A stretch of 64,000 bases of DNA, taken from Diorhabda sublineata. Taxonomy: Eukaryota; Arthropoda; Insecta; Coleoptera; Chrysomelidae. The translations under genes were made by a program, and so were the position numbers. The notes under the pieces were generated by a model that did not search any database, was not told the DNA's origin, and was given only the letters and a program-made list of their open reading frames with translations. Location: positions 35,664,294 through 35,728,293 of the forward strand of contig NC_079474.1 in NCBI RefSeq assembly GCF_026230105.1, written 5' to 3'. Positions 38,901-48,251 of the stretch are shown one piece after another (within the stretch, counting starts at the first letter, position 1; every line of letters begins with the position of its first letter).

Positions 38901-41900
38901 TCAGGTTCTATTCAAGATAGAGACTTCGTTTTGGTTTAAGAACACTCGCTGAAATACCTTCTTTCTTTTGAGTTTTTGAACACTTAAATCGGTTGAGTTT
39001 GAGAGGAGCTAGGCGCGGACATTCAATGTGGAGTTATGGATTTTTGTAGGTTTTTGGCAATTTTTCTACATTCAAAGATCTATATCTCAGGTTCTAATAT
39101 AGCTACAGAGTTCGTTCTTTTCTATTATAATGATCTCTGATACTTATTTAATGGATTCGATGCGAGCGAAGCCGCGGGTAAAAGCTAGTGAAATATTATT
39201 TTAGTCGGACATAATTATACCAATTTATAATGAATAATATTGATACTGACAGTAATGACGATTTTGATAATACTCCGCCAGAGATATTGAAAATAGCAGC
39301 AAAAGTAACTTCAGATTTGTTGCTGGAAATTTGAAAAAAATAAATTAAGCATACGAGCAATTAACGGAATGGAGAAGAAATACAAAATTAAAATCTTCTT
39401 CGGAAACTGTACTTTTGTAGAGTTGTCACAATATTCAATGTTACGAAGTACTATCAGTATAAACAATAACACTGATATATTCACGTATCAGAAATTACGT
39501 CATTTCCTTGAAAAGAAAGTTTTTAAACGAAGATATTCTTAAATGAAGCTCCAGACAAGGAATATCTACTAATAAAGGTAAATTTATTTAGAAGGAACTA
39601 TTTTTAGAATTTAATTTTATTATTTTTTTCATGAAGTAAAATAGATTTTTCTAATTAGTGGATTTTTCAGTATAGAAAAAGAATGAAATAATCATTAAAT
39701 ATTTTATTAGCGTAGCATGTCGTAGAGAGGAGTTGTGGAAGTTAAGAATCGATAATTCGGAGGATTTAAATTCAGCTTTACTTGTGAAATTAGATAACAC
39801 GAAATCAAAAGGGATAAGAACGTTCACTATAACGGGAGAATTTTATGAGATATATAAAAATTATGCTGCTCTTCGACTGATTGATTTGCCAGAAAAACTT
39901 TACTTTTAAATTTTCAATACGGAAAATGTACTAGACAGGTAGTTGGCATTAACATATTCGGTATGGCTATTGTAATTTTTTTAAAATTAGAAAACCCCCA
40001 TCTATACACAGGTCACTGCTTTAGACGTTCTTCGGCAACAATTTTAGTAAATGCAGGAGGGGACATATCAATCTTAGAGCGTCATGGAGCATGGCAATCC
40101 AGTACAGTGGCAGTCGAAGAGTTTATTAAAAATAAAATTAGCGTTGCTAATAAAATCGTCAACTCCATTGAAAAACCAATCGAACCCATTACAGAAATGA
40201 AGACAAAAAATACACCGAATATGAACGATCAACCCTCAACATCTAAGATTAACATAACAGAAAATTTAAAAAGAAATACTTAACTATACAATATTGTAAA
40301 AATTTCACAATCAACTACAATTTTATATAATATTTAACAGTTAGGAGGATACTTAGGTATTACTTTGGTTTTAATAATCATAAAAATATTCATTAAATTA
40401 AGTTCCATTACTTTTATTCTTTCAATTTGTGCAGTTGTAGAAAAAGTATAGTGTGTAACACGTGGGAAAAGTACTTTTCTCACTCGTGTGTTTGCACAAA
40501 CTTCCACACTCGTGAGAAAAGTTGTATTTTTCCCACTTGTTGCACAATAAACAATGTTATAACTAGCTATTATTAATGGTAAAACTACTAACAGTTCAGA
40601 GTAATTTATTGTATTGTATTACCAACCTAATGCCTCTGGTTTCTTCAGTAGATATATCAGAAATATATGCTAAAACTACTGTGAAGTATGTTATTCCACC
40701 ACCTGTTAGCATTGAAGGAATATCACTTATCATGAAATACCAAGGCGATGTATCAAAACAACTGTTGATAGATAATAAAATCATACCAATCGCCATTCCT
40801 ACAAAATAACATCATTTATAATGCACGCTTCAGAGAGTTGAAAGCAATTAGAATTGATATGTTATTAGATATAGAGTCGGCGTGAAGAAAAATGAACATT
40901 TCAATCGACGTTAGTCATTACATTTTTTTTTTAGTGATACTAACACCATTCGAAACTAATATAAAATGCCATTCACATTATTCATAATCGTCGTATAAGT
41001 GAGTAAAAATCGGTGTGAGAAAACAAATAAGAAACTTTCATTATATTGAGTTTCTGTTTTGTTCGGATTAGATAATGATGATGCCGCAGCCACACACAAC
41101 GTTGGACGCCTCTAGTTCGTTCCATACCGAATAACTACAATGTACAAAAATTGATCGCAGTCTTAAGCCGATAATCGACGATGCGTTCAAAGTTTTCGCC
41201 AACATTCACCTTCCAACGTTGGCTGAACATTGGATGAAGACTGGACGCAGCGCTCCAAATAAATGTGTGGAAATATATGTGCGAGTTGCCGATATTGATG
41301 TCGCGTTTCCATAAATTCGATTGTTCACCAGATTATTTGGCCAAAAAGTGATGAATAGCATACATCAGAAATTGTTTTAAAATAAACTAGATGATAATGG
41401 CAACTTTGATTTTTCATACCAAATACGTAGCATTCACGCACATGAGAACAAGAAATGTGTGTGGTTGTATCATACGTGTTGGTTCAAACTTCTTTCCAAT
41501 GTTAAGTTCTTCTTTGAGGCAACTCAATACAACCGACTTTCCATGGCTCCAATACCAACGTTGAAAGCAACACATTCGTCGAATAACTATTGCGATCACA
41601 CGATGCGTCTAATCATGCCAGCGTCCAATGTTGGAAGTGGTTAGGTGAGGTAGTTGTGGTACCGGTTTTATACAATGTATCCCAAGTTTGAAATTTGTAA
41701 GTACTGGTTTTTTGAGGTGCCTTTAAAAACTGACCTATCAATATTATCAAACCTCGTATATCAACAAGTCGACTTTGTGACGGTAACAATAGATTTAGTT
41801 AAGAAATATCACGACTCTGTTTCTCCAGTCTTTTAAATTTGCTGTAAGTAATTAATTTATCGTAACGGATTTCGTGCTTTAGTTCAATCGAATATGTCTA

Positions 41901-44413
41901 ATCTAATTTGTTGCTTAGTTATTTCTAGTTTCTCATATCAATCAAATAATCGCACATATCTACCTCAAAATTGAGTTAAACAACAAAGTTATGAAATAAA
42001 TTTATCCATTTATCTTTGTCTCAGCTTAGTTGTGCACGTAGGTAATAAACTTCTGAAATGTTACCTGCTTGGCTAAGGATGATAAACGATTTTCTTCCAA
42101 GCTTGTCTGACCAAGGCCCGACTAACATACACAGCAATAAATTAAATGTTTGTTCTGTTGCCGTTCGAACCATCATGACGATATTAGAGTAAGGCTGAAC
42201 CTCTTTTTCCAAATTTTGGATAATGGTGTCATTGTTGTTGTTTCCCAAACGGCTACATTCTGTTTTGTCGTGAGCCAAAAGAACATAACATGTACGGAAT
42301 ATGAGAAGATTCAACAAAACCGCTTCTACGGAAGACAAGAATATTTAATTAAAAATACGAATCTTAATTGCCACAACATATTGATCAGCCTTTATAATTT
42401 ATGAATATAAACTGTTTGAATTTGAATGTACTGGGTAATTTTTTGAAAATAAATTATTTGCTTTTAATTCAAATATTTATTGTTTTAACATAAAATTTGT
42501 ATGCATCACTGAGTATATTTTTCGCTAGTCCAGGCAATGACAAAATTATTTTTTTAGTAAAAAATGATTTAGTTTTTCAGGATTCCATAATACTTCATAA
42601 TTGCGAACATATCGAAAATATTGTTATATTAATATACTAGCTGACCCGGCAAACGTTGTTCTGCTTTACAAATTATATCTACGAAATATTTTTCTAGTTC
42701 AATAAACATAACTAACATGCTATAAGTGTATAAGGAGGTACTTATAATCGAAAACGCTTATTATTTAGGTTAATAAAGTATTCTTTATTAAAATAACAAA
42801 TATATTTCAAATTAAAATTTTTGATAGCTGACTAGAAATCAAAAATAATTATTCATATTTTTACTATCAATTCTATAATATTCTAAATCATACTGGAATG
42901 CTAGTCGAAGAAATAAATCTGATGTTATTGCTCGAGGAATTTGTTGGCGTTATTGGTCATATCCTCCACGTCTGTTGACTATGAATCTGCGCGTTTCTTT
43001 TCGTTCTAATTGTCTCTGTTCGTGCTCTCATATCTTGCACGACTCTAGATTTGATTGTTCGACGACTCAAATTGATCCATTTGGATCTTGCTGGCATTGC
43101 TGACTGTACATGTAATATATATATATATATAAATCAAGTTAAAATACTTATTTGTGAAAATTAATGACTTGATATTGTATTCGTTTGCTTATTATTTGAC
43201 TTACCTATAATAAAACACGCATATTTATTAAACACGTACACGTTTCTGTTTTGATTTAAAACTATTTTCAAAAAATGTTAAGTAAAATATGTACAGCTAC
43301 GATAATGGCCGTTCGTTGTTAGCGGGAGCTCACAACAAGTGTTTATTTACATGAGAGTAAAAACTGACTTTTCAGTTATTAATTAATAATTATTGCACTT
43401 GAACGTAATCATAAATTTACGATGAGAGTAAAATTAACATGACAGTTGCACAGAAAAATCAAAATGATACGTATAACAGTCATTGTTACGATCGATACAA
43501 AAAGAAAATTGAAATTTTAAATAAGAATTTATCCTACTATAATTATTATATTATATTATAATCGAAAATAAAAAAAGAAAAAATCGCGATGGAAAAATAG
43601 GGGTTGATCGTAGACGAGTGAAAAATTGTGAGTAATATGAATTTTTTTATGACAAAAAACAAATAAAAATCTTACCAAGAAAATTTTATCTAAGAAATAA
43701 ATAACCCTTAAACCCTTAACATTTAGGGGGACGAAAAATCGATGTTGTTCGATTCGATTCGCAGACCTTCCCGATATGCACACAAAATTTCATGAGAATC
43801 GGTCAAGCCGTTTCGGAGGAGTTCAAATACAAACACCGCGACACGAAAATTTTATATATTAGATAATAGCAATTTTTGATTAGATTGTTTCGTGTAACGA
43901 GCAACGAACATGTTTGTCCATTTTCATTAGTTTGAAAGCTCGCAGGAGTTCCCGATCGCTTAGTGTCCTCAATTTCTTTTCGTTTTTTCCTATTTTAAGC
44001 AAATCAAGACAGACTCACAAGTCCGAACGAGCTCAAGCTTCTCAATGCTTATCTCATGGGCTTAAAAGAAATTCTAGTTGACATAGATGCAGCGCAAGTC
44101 ATTATTCTTGTTAAAGGAATGCCCACATCACTTCTACATACAAAATAATATATTTTTAGTGTTTTGGTTGTAGTTATTATTTGTAAGTACATTTTGGTAT
44201 GAATGATTTGATGTTTAGTGCATTAGTTATATTAACAAGCGATAACACGATAAAGATGATTAATAATTATAAGAATCAGTAAAAAATCGTTGGCTTAATC
44301 AAAGTTATCCAATAAGGGATACATTATATCAATATGTACTCACCTACCAACTGGAAGCTAATGAAAGATAAAACCAGTGGAACTTCCACGGTCAATTTAA
44401 ATTTCCAAACCAT
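23882..44413 (-). CDS. SLC46-like major facilitator transporter (proton-coupled folate transporter-like), seven coding exons
   Basis: Joining 44413-44344, 42325-42065, 40798-40627, 38142-37962, 29789-29414, 25404-25161 and 23972-23882 gives 1395 nt, i.e. 464 codons plus stop, with every junction in phase and bordered by AG/GT. The protein has an N-terminal membrane segment (about residues 9-40), an acidic/polar loop, then EVQPYSNIVM and the MFS signature GPWSDKLGRK at 93-102. YISDISTEETRGIR lies at about 155-168 and a central basic loop around 225-250 separates two six-helix halves. RTLVSK.VSVDEVGKVFS follows in the second half. These blocks are those of insect SLC46 / PCFT-like transporters, which move small solutes across the plasma or lysosomal membrane. 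The substrate of this one cannot be inferred. The length is usual for the family. Introns total about 19 kb and are filled with transposons, while the coding exons show no damage, so the gene is probably functional. Confidence 0.88.
25161..25404 (-). CDS. Coding exon 6 of the SLC46-like gene
   Basis: 244 nt between AACTTTCAG and GATGAT|GTAGGT. It encodes residues 354-434, including MLRTLVSKSVSVDEVGKVFS and the last helices. A TAG in the next codon of the genomic frame lies just past the donor, which confirms that splicing is needed here. Confidence 0.88.
25657..26172. other. Intron 5 segment with overlapping open frames, unassigned
   Basis: An 84-codon plus frame (25657-25911) and a 62-codon minus frame (25984-26172) show no known motif. 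This intron otherwise holds only the LTR-like repeat at 27350. Confidence 0.25.
27350..27755. repeat. LTR-like dispersed repeat, copy a
   Basis: Starts near TATTCGTGCC, continues through ACTGTCTCTGACG, TTACTTTGCTAATTCGGTCT and GTTCACTACGACTATTTATT. It ends around CTTCGCCGAATTTTAGAATT and AGGACCGGCTTTAGG. The same order is found at 34.07-34.44, 34.64-35.06 and 63.13-63.42 kb. Read on the minus strand it has a TATATAA box about 160 bp into the unit and an AATAAA, as an LTR would, but no internal retroelement genes are attached. Confidence 0.6.
27756..29413. other. Remainder of intron 5, no feature recognised
   Basis: Open frames at 27946-28190 and 28865-29068 show no motif. Confidence 0.35.
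29414..29789 (-). CDS. Coding exon 5 of the SLC46-like gene
   Basis: 376 nt between AATGTTTCAG and TATCG|GTAAGT. It encodes residues 229-353, covering the central cytoplasmic loop (NFKEMYQTLTKAREN) and the first helices of the second half, including FVGSGEFGVMFLFLREKLDW. Phase 0 in, phase 1 out. Confidence 0.9.
30080..30990 (-). mobile_element. Mariner element with internal deletion
   Basis: The element holds the catalytic half of a mariner transposase. Its outer left edge at about 30090 reads GGTAGTCCAATAAGTACCTA, which is a mariner-type terminal repeat. The right end is near 30950-30990 but I could not align it well with the left end. The N-terminal DNA-binding domain is missing. It lies in intron 4 of the SLC46-like gene, in the same orientation. 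Confidence 0.65.
30233..30850 (-). pseudogene. Mariner transposase, catalytic domain (D,D34D), inactive
   Basis: A single minus-strand frame with two stops runs from about 30830 to 30233. It shows FTMDETWVHSYDPETKKQSM (first Asp), KVLASVFWDCHGVIMIDFLD, LFLQDNAPAH (second Asp) and, 34 residues on, PYSPDLAPSDYHLFPQLK (third Asp). The spacing is the D,D34D signature of true mariners. The stops lie after DKGRT and before KIRDLRFELL. The helix-turn-helix half is absent. The three catalytic Asp are all retained, so it decayed recently compared with its neighbours. Confidence 0.85.
30991..31496. other. Unassigned; overlapping open frames on both strands
   Basis: 31053-31346 (+, 97 codons) and 30989-31240 (-, 83 codons) overlap. 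Neither has a recognisable domain. Confidence 0.25.
31497..32074. repeat. Foldback (long inverted repeat) element, 578 bp
   Basis: Left arm 31497-31630 (TAATGTCACTAAACTTAGCA...) and right arm 31918-32074 are imperfect inverted copies. They share AATATGAGCAG.CAG.AAAAA, GTGCTAATTAA, CGCTGTGCAATTTT and AAATTGGCTGTTCTG. A second inner pair, 31788-31830 and 31866-31910 (AGTTTTCTCAGCAGAACACT...), continues the fold. About 150 bp at 31631-31785 has no partner, so the left arm has gained an insertion or the right arm has lost sequence. It carries no gene. Confidence 0.8.
32075..34068. other. Intron 4 sequence; 101-codon open frame after an ACAGGGTG end
   Basis: At 33494 the sequence TATACAGGGTGGTCTAG looks like the end of a TIR transposon. 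A 101-codon plus-strand frame follows (33512-33817) but shows no transposase motif. The rest is featureless. Confidence 0.25.
34069..34443. repeat. LTR-like dispersed repeat, copy b-left (inverted)
   Basis: The reverse orientation of copy a. It starts with AAAATTCGGCGAAGTCGCGG, has GATATATAAACGAGTTTG and GAATAGAACGAAATAGAAAG in the middle, and ends ATTCGCCCCACGAATA at 34443. It faces copy b-right across a 200-bp spacer. Confidence 0.65.
34643..35060. repeat. LTR-like dispersed repeat, copy b-right
   Basis: Starts TATTCGTGGGGCGAATTTAT, contains TTCTATTTCGTTCTGTTCAT and CTCGTTTATATAAAC, and ends near GCGACTTCGCCAAATCCTAG and GATGAGTTCGTGACC. Together with b-left it makes an inverted repeat with arms of about 370 bp. 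Confidence 0.65.
35061..36049. other. Intron 4 sequence, no feature recognised
   Basis: AT-rich, without any coding similarity. Confidence 0.35.
36050..36290 (+). pseudogene. Mariner transposase fragment (DNA-binding region)
   Basis: The plus strand encodes TPEMVNKILSLIFSDLQIKN followed by EIVEEVNIS, the second helix-turn-helix of mariner. After a one-codon stop and shift comes WGPRLLDVDPKHARIKYSNV followed by CLHIFK. This matches the W(V/G)PRLL..D.K..R linker before the catalytic domain, which is absent. The lineage is the D,D34D type, but this is a different copy from the one at 30.2 kb. Confidence 0.7.
36335..36440. repeat. Hairpin repeat H2 (half unit)
   Basis: CACTACACCAACACAATTAC, CTGACGCGCGTTTCGATAAC, CAAGTTATGATTTTCAG. 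It is the left arm of the family without a good right arm. Confidence 0.7.
37270..37505. repeat. Hairpin repeat H3 with expanded loop
   Basis: Left arm at about 37314-37345 (CTGACGCACGTTTCGATATC, CAAGTTATCATC). Right arm at about 37463-37503 (GATGATCATAATTTGGTTAT, CGAAACGTGC). The loop between them is about 115 bp instead of 10-20 bp, and contains GGCGGGAAAATTTAG. Confidence 0.75.
37962..38142 (-). CDS. Coding exon 4 of the SLC46-like gene
   Basis: 181 nt between TGTTTTTTAG and AATAGA|GTAAGT. It encodes residues 168-228, starting RMAIYE with helices 5 and 6 and ending PESLQQLGNR before the central loop. Phase 2 in, phase 0 out. Confidence 0.9.
38673..39188 (+). mobile_element. Non-autonomous Helitron C
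   Basis: Starts A|TCTTATATATTAAAAAAATT at 38673 and ends AAGCCGCGGGTAAAAGCTAG|T at 39188. That is the 5' TC and 3' CTAG (CTRR-type) termini with the A/T insertion site of Helitrons. It has no coding content (516 bp). It ends 41 bp before the start of the Crypton-like gene. Confidence 0.6.
39230..40283 (+). pseudogene. Crypton-type tyrosine recombinase, copy 1, inactive
   Basis: Starts MNNIDTDSNDDFDNTPPEIL at 39230. The N-terminal third is broken by stops but still shows INNNTDIF.YQKLRHFLEKK and NEAPDKEYLLIK before a GT at 39578. Past a probable intron (about 39578-39670) come CRREELWKLRIDNSEDLNSA (first catalytic Arg), TFTITGEFYEIYKNYAALR, and after a shift at about 39905 NFQYGKCTRQVVGINIFG. 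HLYTGHCFRRSSATILVNAG follows (HxxR pair), then ISILERHGAWQSSTVAVEEF. In relatives the residue corresponding to this last Phe is the Tyr nucleophile, so here it appears replaced. A Ser/Thr/Asn-rich tail ends in TAA at 40283. It lies in intron 3 of the SLC46-like gene, on the opposite strand. Confidence 0.8.
40462..40536. repeat. Hairpin 3' of Crypton copy 1
   Basis: GTGGGAAAAGTACTTTTCTC...GTGTG (40462-40490) pairs with the inverted form at 40505-40536 (ending AAAAGTTGTATTTTTCCCAC), with a 14-nt loop and a few bulges. It lies 179 nt after the recombinase stop. Confidence 0.7.
40627..40798 (-). CDS. Coding exon 3 of the SLC46-like gene
   Basis: 172 nt between ATTTTGTAG and ATTAG|GTTGGT. It encodes residues 111-167, two helices and the loop start YISDIS.EETRG. 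The donor GTTGGT is weaker than the others. Confidence 0.88.
41095..41645. repeat. Unclassified element with short inverted ends
   Basis: CACACAACGTTGGACGCCTC near 41097 is matched in inverted form by GCGTCCAATGTTGGAAGTGG near 41621. Inside, variants of CCAACGTTGG recur near 41215 and 41545. There is no transposase. It lies in intron 2 of the SLC46-like gene. Probably a MITE, superfamily unknown. Confidence 0.4.
42065..42325 (-). CDS. Coding exon 2 of the SLC46-like gene
   Basis: 261 nt between acceptor TTCCGTAG and donor GCAG|GTAACA. It encodes residues 24-110, with the cysteine-containing extracellular loop (HDKTECSRLG), helix 2 and motif A (GPWSDKLGRK). Phase 1 in, phase 1 out. Confidence 0.9.
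42637..43863 (-). mobile_element. Helitron remnant B
   Basis: On the minus strand it starts A|TCTAATATATAAAATTTTCG at 43863. The leader block GAACTCCTCCGAAACGGCTT, GACCGATTCTCATG follows, and it ends GCCGGGTCAGCTAG|T at 42637. Near the middle (about 43100-42970) the minus strand encodes PARSKWINLSRRTIKSRVVQ followed by DMRARTETIRTKR, like the basic N-terminus of Helitron Rep proteins. A TA microsatellite lies at 43110-43132. It occupies intron 1 of the SLC46-like gene. Confidence 0.75.
44344..44413 (-). CDS. Coding exon 1 of the SLC46-like gene
   Basis: Residues 1-23 plus one base. The exon itself starts at 44428 after TTTTTTTCAG, so the first 15 nt are 5' untranslated. ATG at 44413 is the only start that fits the family. 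It encodes MVWKFKLTVEVPLVLSFISF. It ends at GTAG|GTGAGT, leaving phase 1. Confidence 0.85.
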
Positions 44414-45318
44414 TTCAACTGGTTCAAACTGAAAAAAATAACTTTCAACAAATCATTTCGTTATATGAATGATAATTTTTTATTATTGCTATTATGAATA
44501 ATTGACATCGAATTAACAATAAAAGAGGTGTTTCTAGTATACAACTGAATTTTGTTTGGCTTCTCTTCGTAACATCAGCGAATTTTTGAATCTCTAGCAA
44601 CGTTGATTCGGGGAAATCAACTGTGTGATATGTGCCATCAGCATCTTCTCATGGGAACCTATGTCGGGTCACGACATAATTTATGTTATGCCTTGTAAAG
44701 TACTGTAAATGGAAGAAATCCCATTTCGTGAGCAACATGCTAATAAAGGGTATAATAATGTACGCCCAAAAATAAATTGGGTTAATTAGCCCTTATTTCC
44801 AGAGCTTACAAGTCATCTCAATTGTATACAATGAATGGTTTTTGGTTATTTTAAAAGTAAAAGTAGTGTAGCTCCGCAAGCTACAAATTCAATCAGGTAC
44901 AAAAGCCGACATACCGTTTTTGTGGACAGGTGCATTTAAAAACCAATTCAACTAAGGACAATTATAAGTCCTTCGCCAAAAAGCAAGAAACCTGTGTTCT
45001 TTGTGTGCTTATCCTAAAGAATACACAGTTTGCTTGGATATGCTATACCGGGTATATAGGGTCTAGAAAATAAGAGCTACTGTGTACGTTGTCTTGAATT
45101 ATTGTCAAACTACTATGATTATAATTTAATACTAATTTGTGTTTACTTTTATAAACAGTACAATAGCCTATATATGAAATTAGTAGTGTGTAGTATCGCA
45201 CTAATCTCAAAATGTCTCTTTTCTTACGAGCTCTCTCCATTCCACGTTTTTCTTTTCCTAATTATTATTGCTGCTATTGCTAATCTCTGATACAATGTTT
45301 ACCTATTTTCATAGTTAT

Positions 45319-45560
45319 ACAGGGTGTTTCAAAAAAAGGTGATCCCATCTCTAGGATAGATATGAAATTGGAAAATATTTGGGGTTAGCTCAGTAAAAAA
45401 ATTTCGTAACGCTATCCGTATTCAAGATAAAGGGCGTTGAAGAAAGAAAAATTATACACATCAGTAGAGTATGGGTTCCTTCAGATGGGTGCTGCTCTAC
45501 CGCCGACTGGTGGGGTGTCCACTCCACCGCTCATTGCTGGGGGCCCTCACTCCACCGCGC
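45319..45560. other. End fragment of a TIR transposon
   Basis: TACAGGGTGTTTCAAAAAAA followed by GGTGATCCCATCTCTAGGAT is typical of the ends of Tc1-like elements with ACAGGGTG termini. Similar ends are at 33494 and 52231. The GC-richer part at 45470-45560 (CCGCCGACTGG, CCACTCCACCGC repeated) belongs to the same fragment. There is no matching right end. A 108-codon frame downstream (45562-45888) is AT-driven. Confidence 0.4.
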
Positions 45561-45889
45561 GATGATAACCAAACATGAAGTCAAATTTCTTTATCCACAC
45601 ACCGCCACAATATTTATCATCAGGTGGTTGACGGAATCACTCAATGATTTTTTTTTAATATGTTTGGCTAATAATCCAAAAAATTTTTTTTGTAAATTAT
45701 TGTTTCAAAAAGATATGATAATTACATATATATTTGTATTTAAATTCATAATTTCAATTAGAATCAAATATATTTTGATAAATCTATATAATTACCTTAG
45801 TTCGATGAGAAAACAATGTTATCTTGAAGTAATCACTCACAACACTGATCAGCTATCATATTTATTGAAACATATCCCAGAAAAATAAT

Positions 45890-47008
45890 AATCTAACCTA
45901 TTGAGTCTTTTATAAAAAGCTTTGTAAGAATAAGAGTATTAGTGATGCATTCCTATAGAATTGGACCTTGAAAAAAGCTGAGTCCTAATATCGCACTTCA
46001 GTAAATCTTCAGACTATTTACATAATGATCACGTTTAGAACTGGCAATATATTAAATTGATATTGATACCAAGTTTTTAACTTCCATAAATATTTTCAAA
46101 TACGAGTTAATGTAGAATTATGTACATTAATTTCTAGAGTTAATACGTTGTGTACTTCTTTATATACAATTTTAAAACTAAATAATAAAGGAGATACTAC
46201 CCTTTAAAGAACTCAAAATATCTTTCAAACAGTTTTCATTACCGAGCTCATATTTTAGATGATAAGACATTACGATGGTTGATTTTGTCATAAAAAACTC
46301 CATCCCAAGGTATTTAATTAATTAAGAGAAGTAGATGGTGTATTCAACAAAAGCTAGTTTAATAATTTAATTCACAACTATAAAAACTATTCATTAACAT
46401 TAAATATAAATAAATAAAGTGGTTTCAATATTCTGATTACTGTACGAGTTGGATTTCAAGACTATTAAGAACACACTATGCGTGTTTATTCTCTCTTAAA
46501 TAATAATCCTATTGTATACAAAAACTATTATTAATTATATTTATGGTCGCTAGAGTCGCATCAATACAACATTAAGGGTAAGTAATTTGATAAGTTATTT
46601 GAAGTGTCTAAGGGGCATATAGAATCGCTTAACTATGACGTTGGTTCCCGTCAGGGGACGGTCAATTTACAATAAATCCTAACGAATACAATAGGAAATA
46701 GAAGTTAGATAGGTAGCTTTATGATTCTTCACAGTCACGTTAATATAAGACAATCATTAGGTAATCCGAGACGATACGTTAATGAAGCCATTGTATAACT
46801 TATTATATGGTTAACAGATCCTTATGGTTATCATCATGAGTTTTAGCTAGTACATTTTGTGATTATTTTAAAAGAAATTTCAAAAACATCAAATTCAAGT
46901 TCTATTGCGGCCAATCACTTTATCGCGATGTTCAAATTATCAACCTGAAATATATTTCTTAAAAATTTTATTATAAATAAAAAGAGCACCATATGATAAT
47001 GAATTTAC
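45890..47008. other. Presumed intron between 5' untranslated exon and exon 1, no feature
   Basis: AT-rich. No motif on either strand. Confidence 0.35.
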
Positions 47009-47147
47009 CTTTCTCGTTTCAATTCATAGATGATCTTGTATTTGGTCGTAGTACAATTCCTTTTTAATTAAGGAATTAGTCATTTCTTATCCAATCTATT
47101 CGCTGGAAACTGAGTTTAATAATAACGACCCGAAACTTGCATTTATA
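47009..47147 (-). promoter_or_regulatory. Candidate core promoter and 5' untranslated exon of the SLC46-like gene
   Basis: On the minus strand TATAAAT at 47147-47141 is followed 36 nt on by the arthropod initiator TCAGTT (A at 47111). A 103-nt stretch then ends in GAGAAAG|GTAAATT at 47009, a usable donor that could splice to the acceptor before 44428. A short upstream ORF (ATGACTAATTCC..., about 19 codons) lies within it. The TATA-to-initiator spacing is a little long. No transcript evidence is available. Confidence 0.4.
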
Positions 47148-47324
47148 GCAAAATCTGACAGCTGAGGGTCAAACATGAGAAAGCTACATTGCATGCTATT
47201 ATTGGTTATTCAGTTGAAAATAATGTCTCTATGTAAAATTAATCCTAAAAGTGCGAGATTTAAGGATTGATATCGAACTTCAAATATATAGATTTGTGCA
47301 AAAAAGATTAATTTGTACCAAAGA

Positions 47325-47600
47325 CAAACTATTATATATTCGAGGAAAATGTCTGTTACAAAAACAAAACAAACCGTCATTTATCTTTAGAGACTCTTTT
47401 TCTCAACAATAGTTTGTAGTTAAAGATCTTTTTCCTCAAAAACAAACCATAATTTGTCTTTAGGGACTGTGTTTTAGAAAAACAGATTCTCATTTGTTAG
47501 TTGAACACTGTTTTTATTAAAAACAAACCGTTATTTGTCTTTATAGATTGTTTTGGATAGAAACACACCGTGATTCCTGTATCTGTCGTCACTTTGGTTT
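47325..47600. repeat. Degenerate tandem repeat, unit about 40 bp
   Basis: Five to seven units of about 40 bp with consensus ACAAACCGTCATTTGTCTTT, AGAGACTGTTTTTCTCAAAA, diverging with position. A related piece lies at 50780-50840. Confidence 0.65.
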
Positions 47601-48251
47601 TTTTCACGAATTCTAACTATATTAACCATAAACGAAAAACACGGTTCTCGAAAATTTGAATTTTAGAATATGATTATAATGCATACAAACCGCAATTTGT
47701 ACTCACGTTACTACCAAGGGATTACGATATTCCTATTGAATTCTGCGTTCTGATCCAAGGAAATTTGGATTCAGACCCGTTTTTTACAAGAACTGTAATA
47801 TTTTCCGATGAGGCAACATTTTCTTCAAACGGAACCGTTTCATCACAAAATTGTCGCTGGTGGTCTAACAGTAATCCAAACTTTGTAATAAAAACTCGGA
47901 ACCAATATTCTTTTAAAACAAACAGTGTGGTGTGTTCAAAAATAAACTAGCTGGGCTCTTTTTTCCTACATTTCTTAAATGCCACTTAATACTTACAGTT
48001 ATTAGAAAATCAAGTGATTTTTTGCACGACCTTACGTTACAAGAACGTATGACAATTTAGTTCCAACAAGACGGTGCGTCCATCCATAGTACTTTAAACG
48101 TTAGAGTACTCCTTGAAAATATGTTTAATGGGAAGGTGATTCACAAATATTCAGATATTTTTTGGCCTCCTAGGTCTGGTGAATTGACTCCTCTTTACTT
48201 TTTTATGTGGTTACTTAAAACAGCAGGTTTATCAGAGAAGACCATTTGATG

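Noticed and set aside
45562..45888. 108-codon plus-strand frame
   Set aside because: It starts within a transposon end, is dominated by Ile, Phe, Tyr, Lys and Asn as AT-rich DNA predicts, and has no motif.
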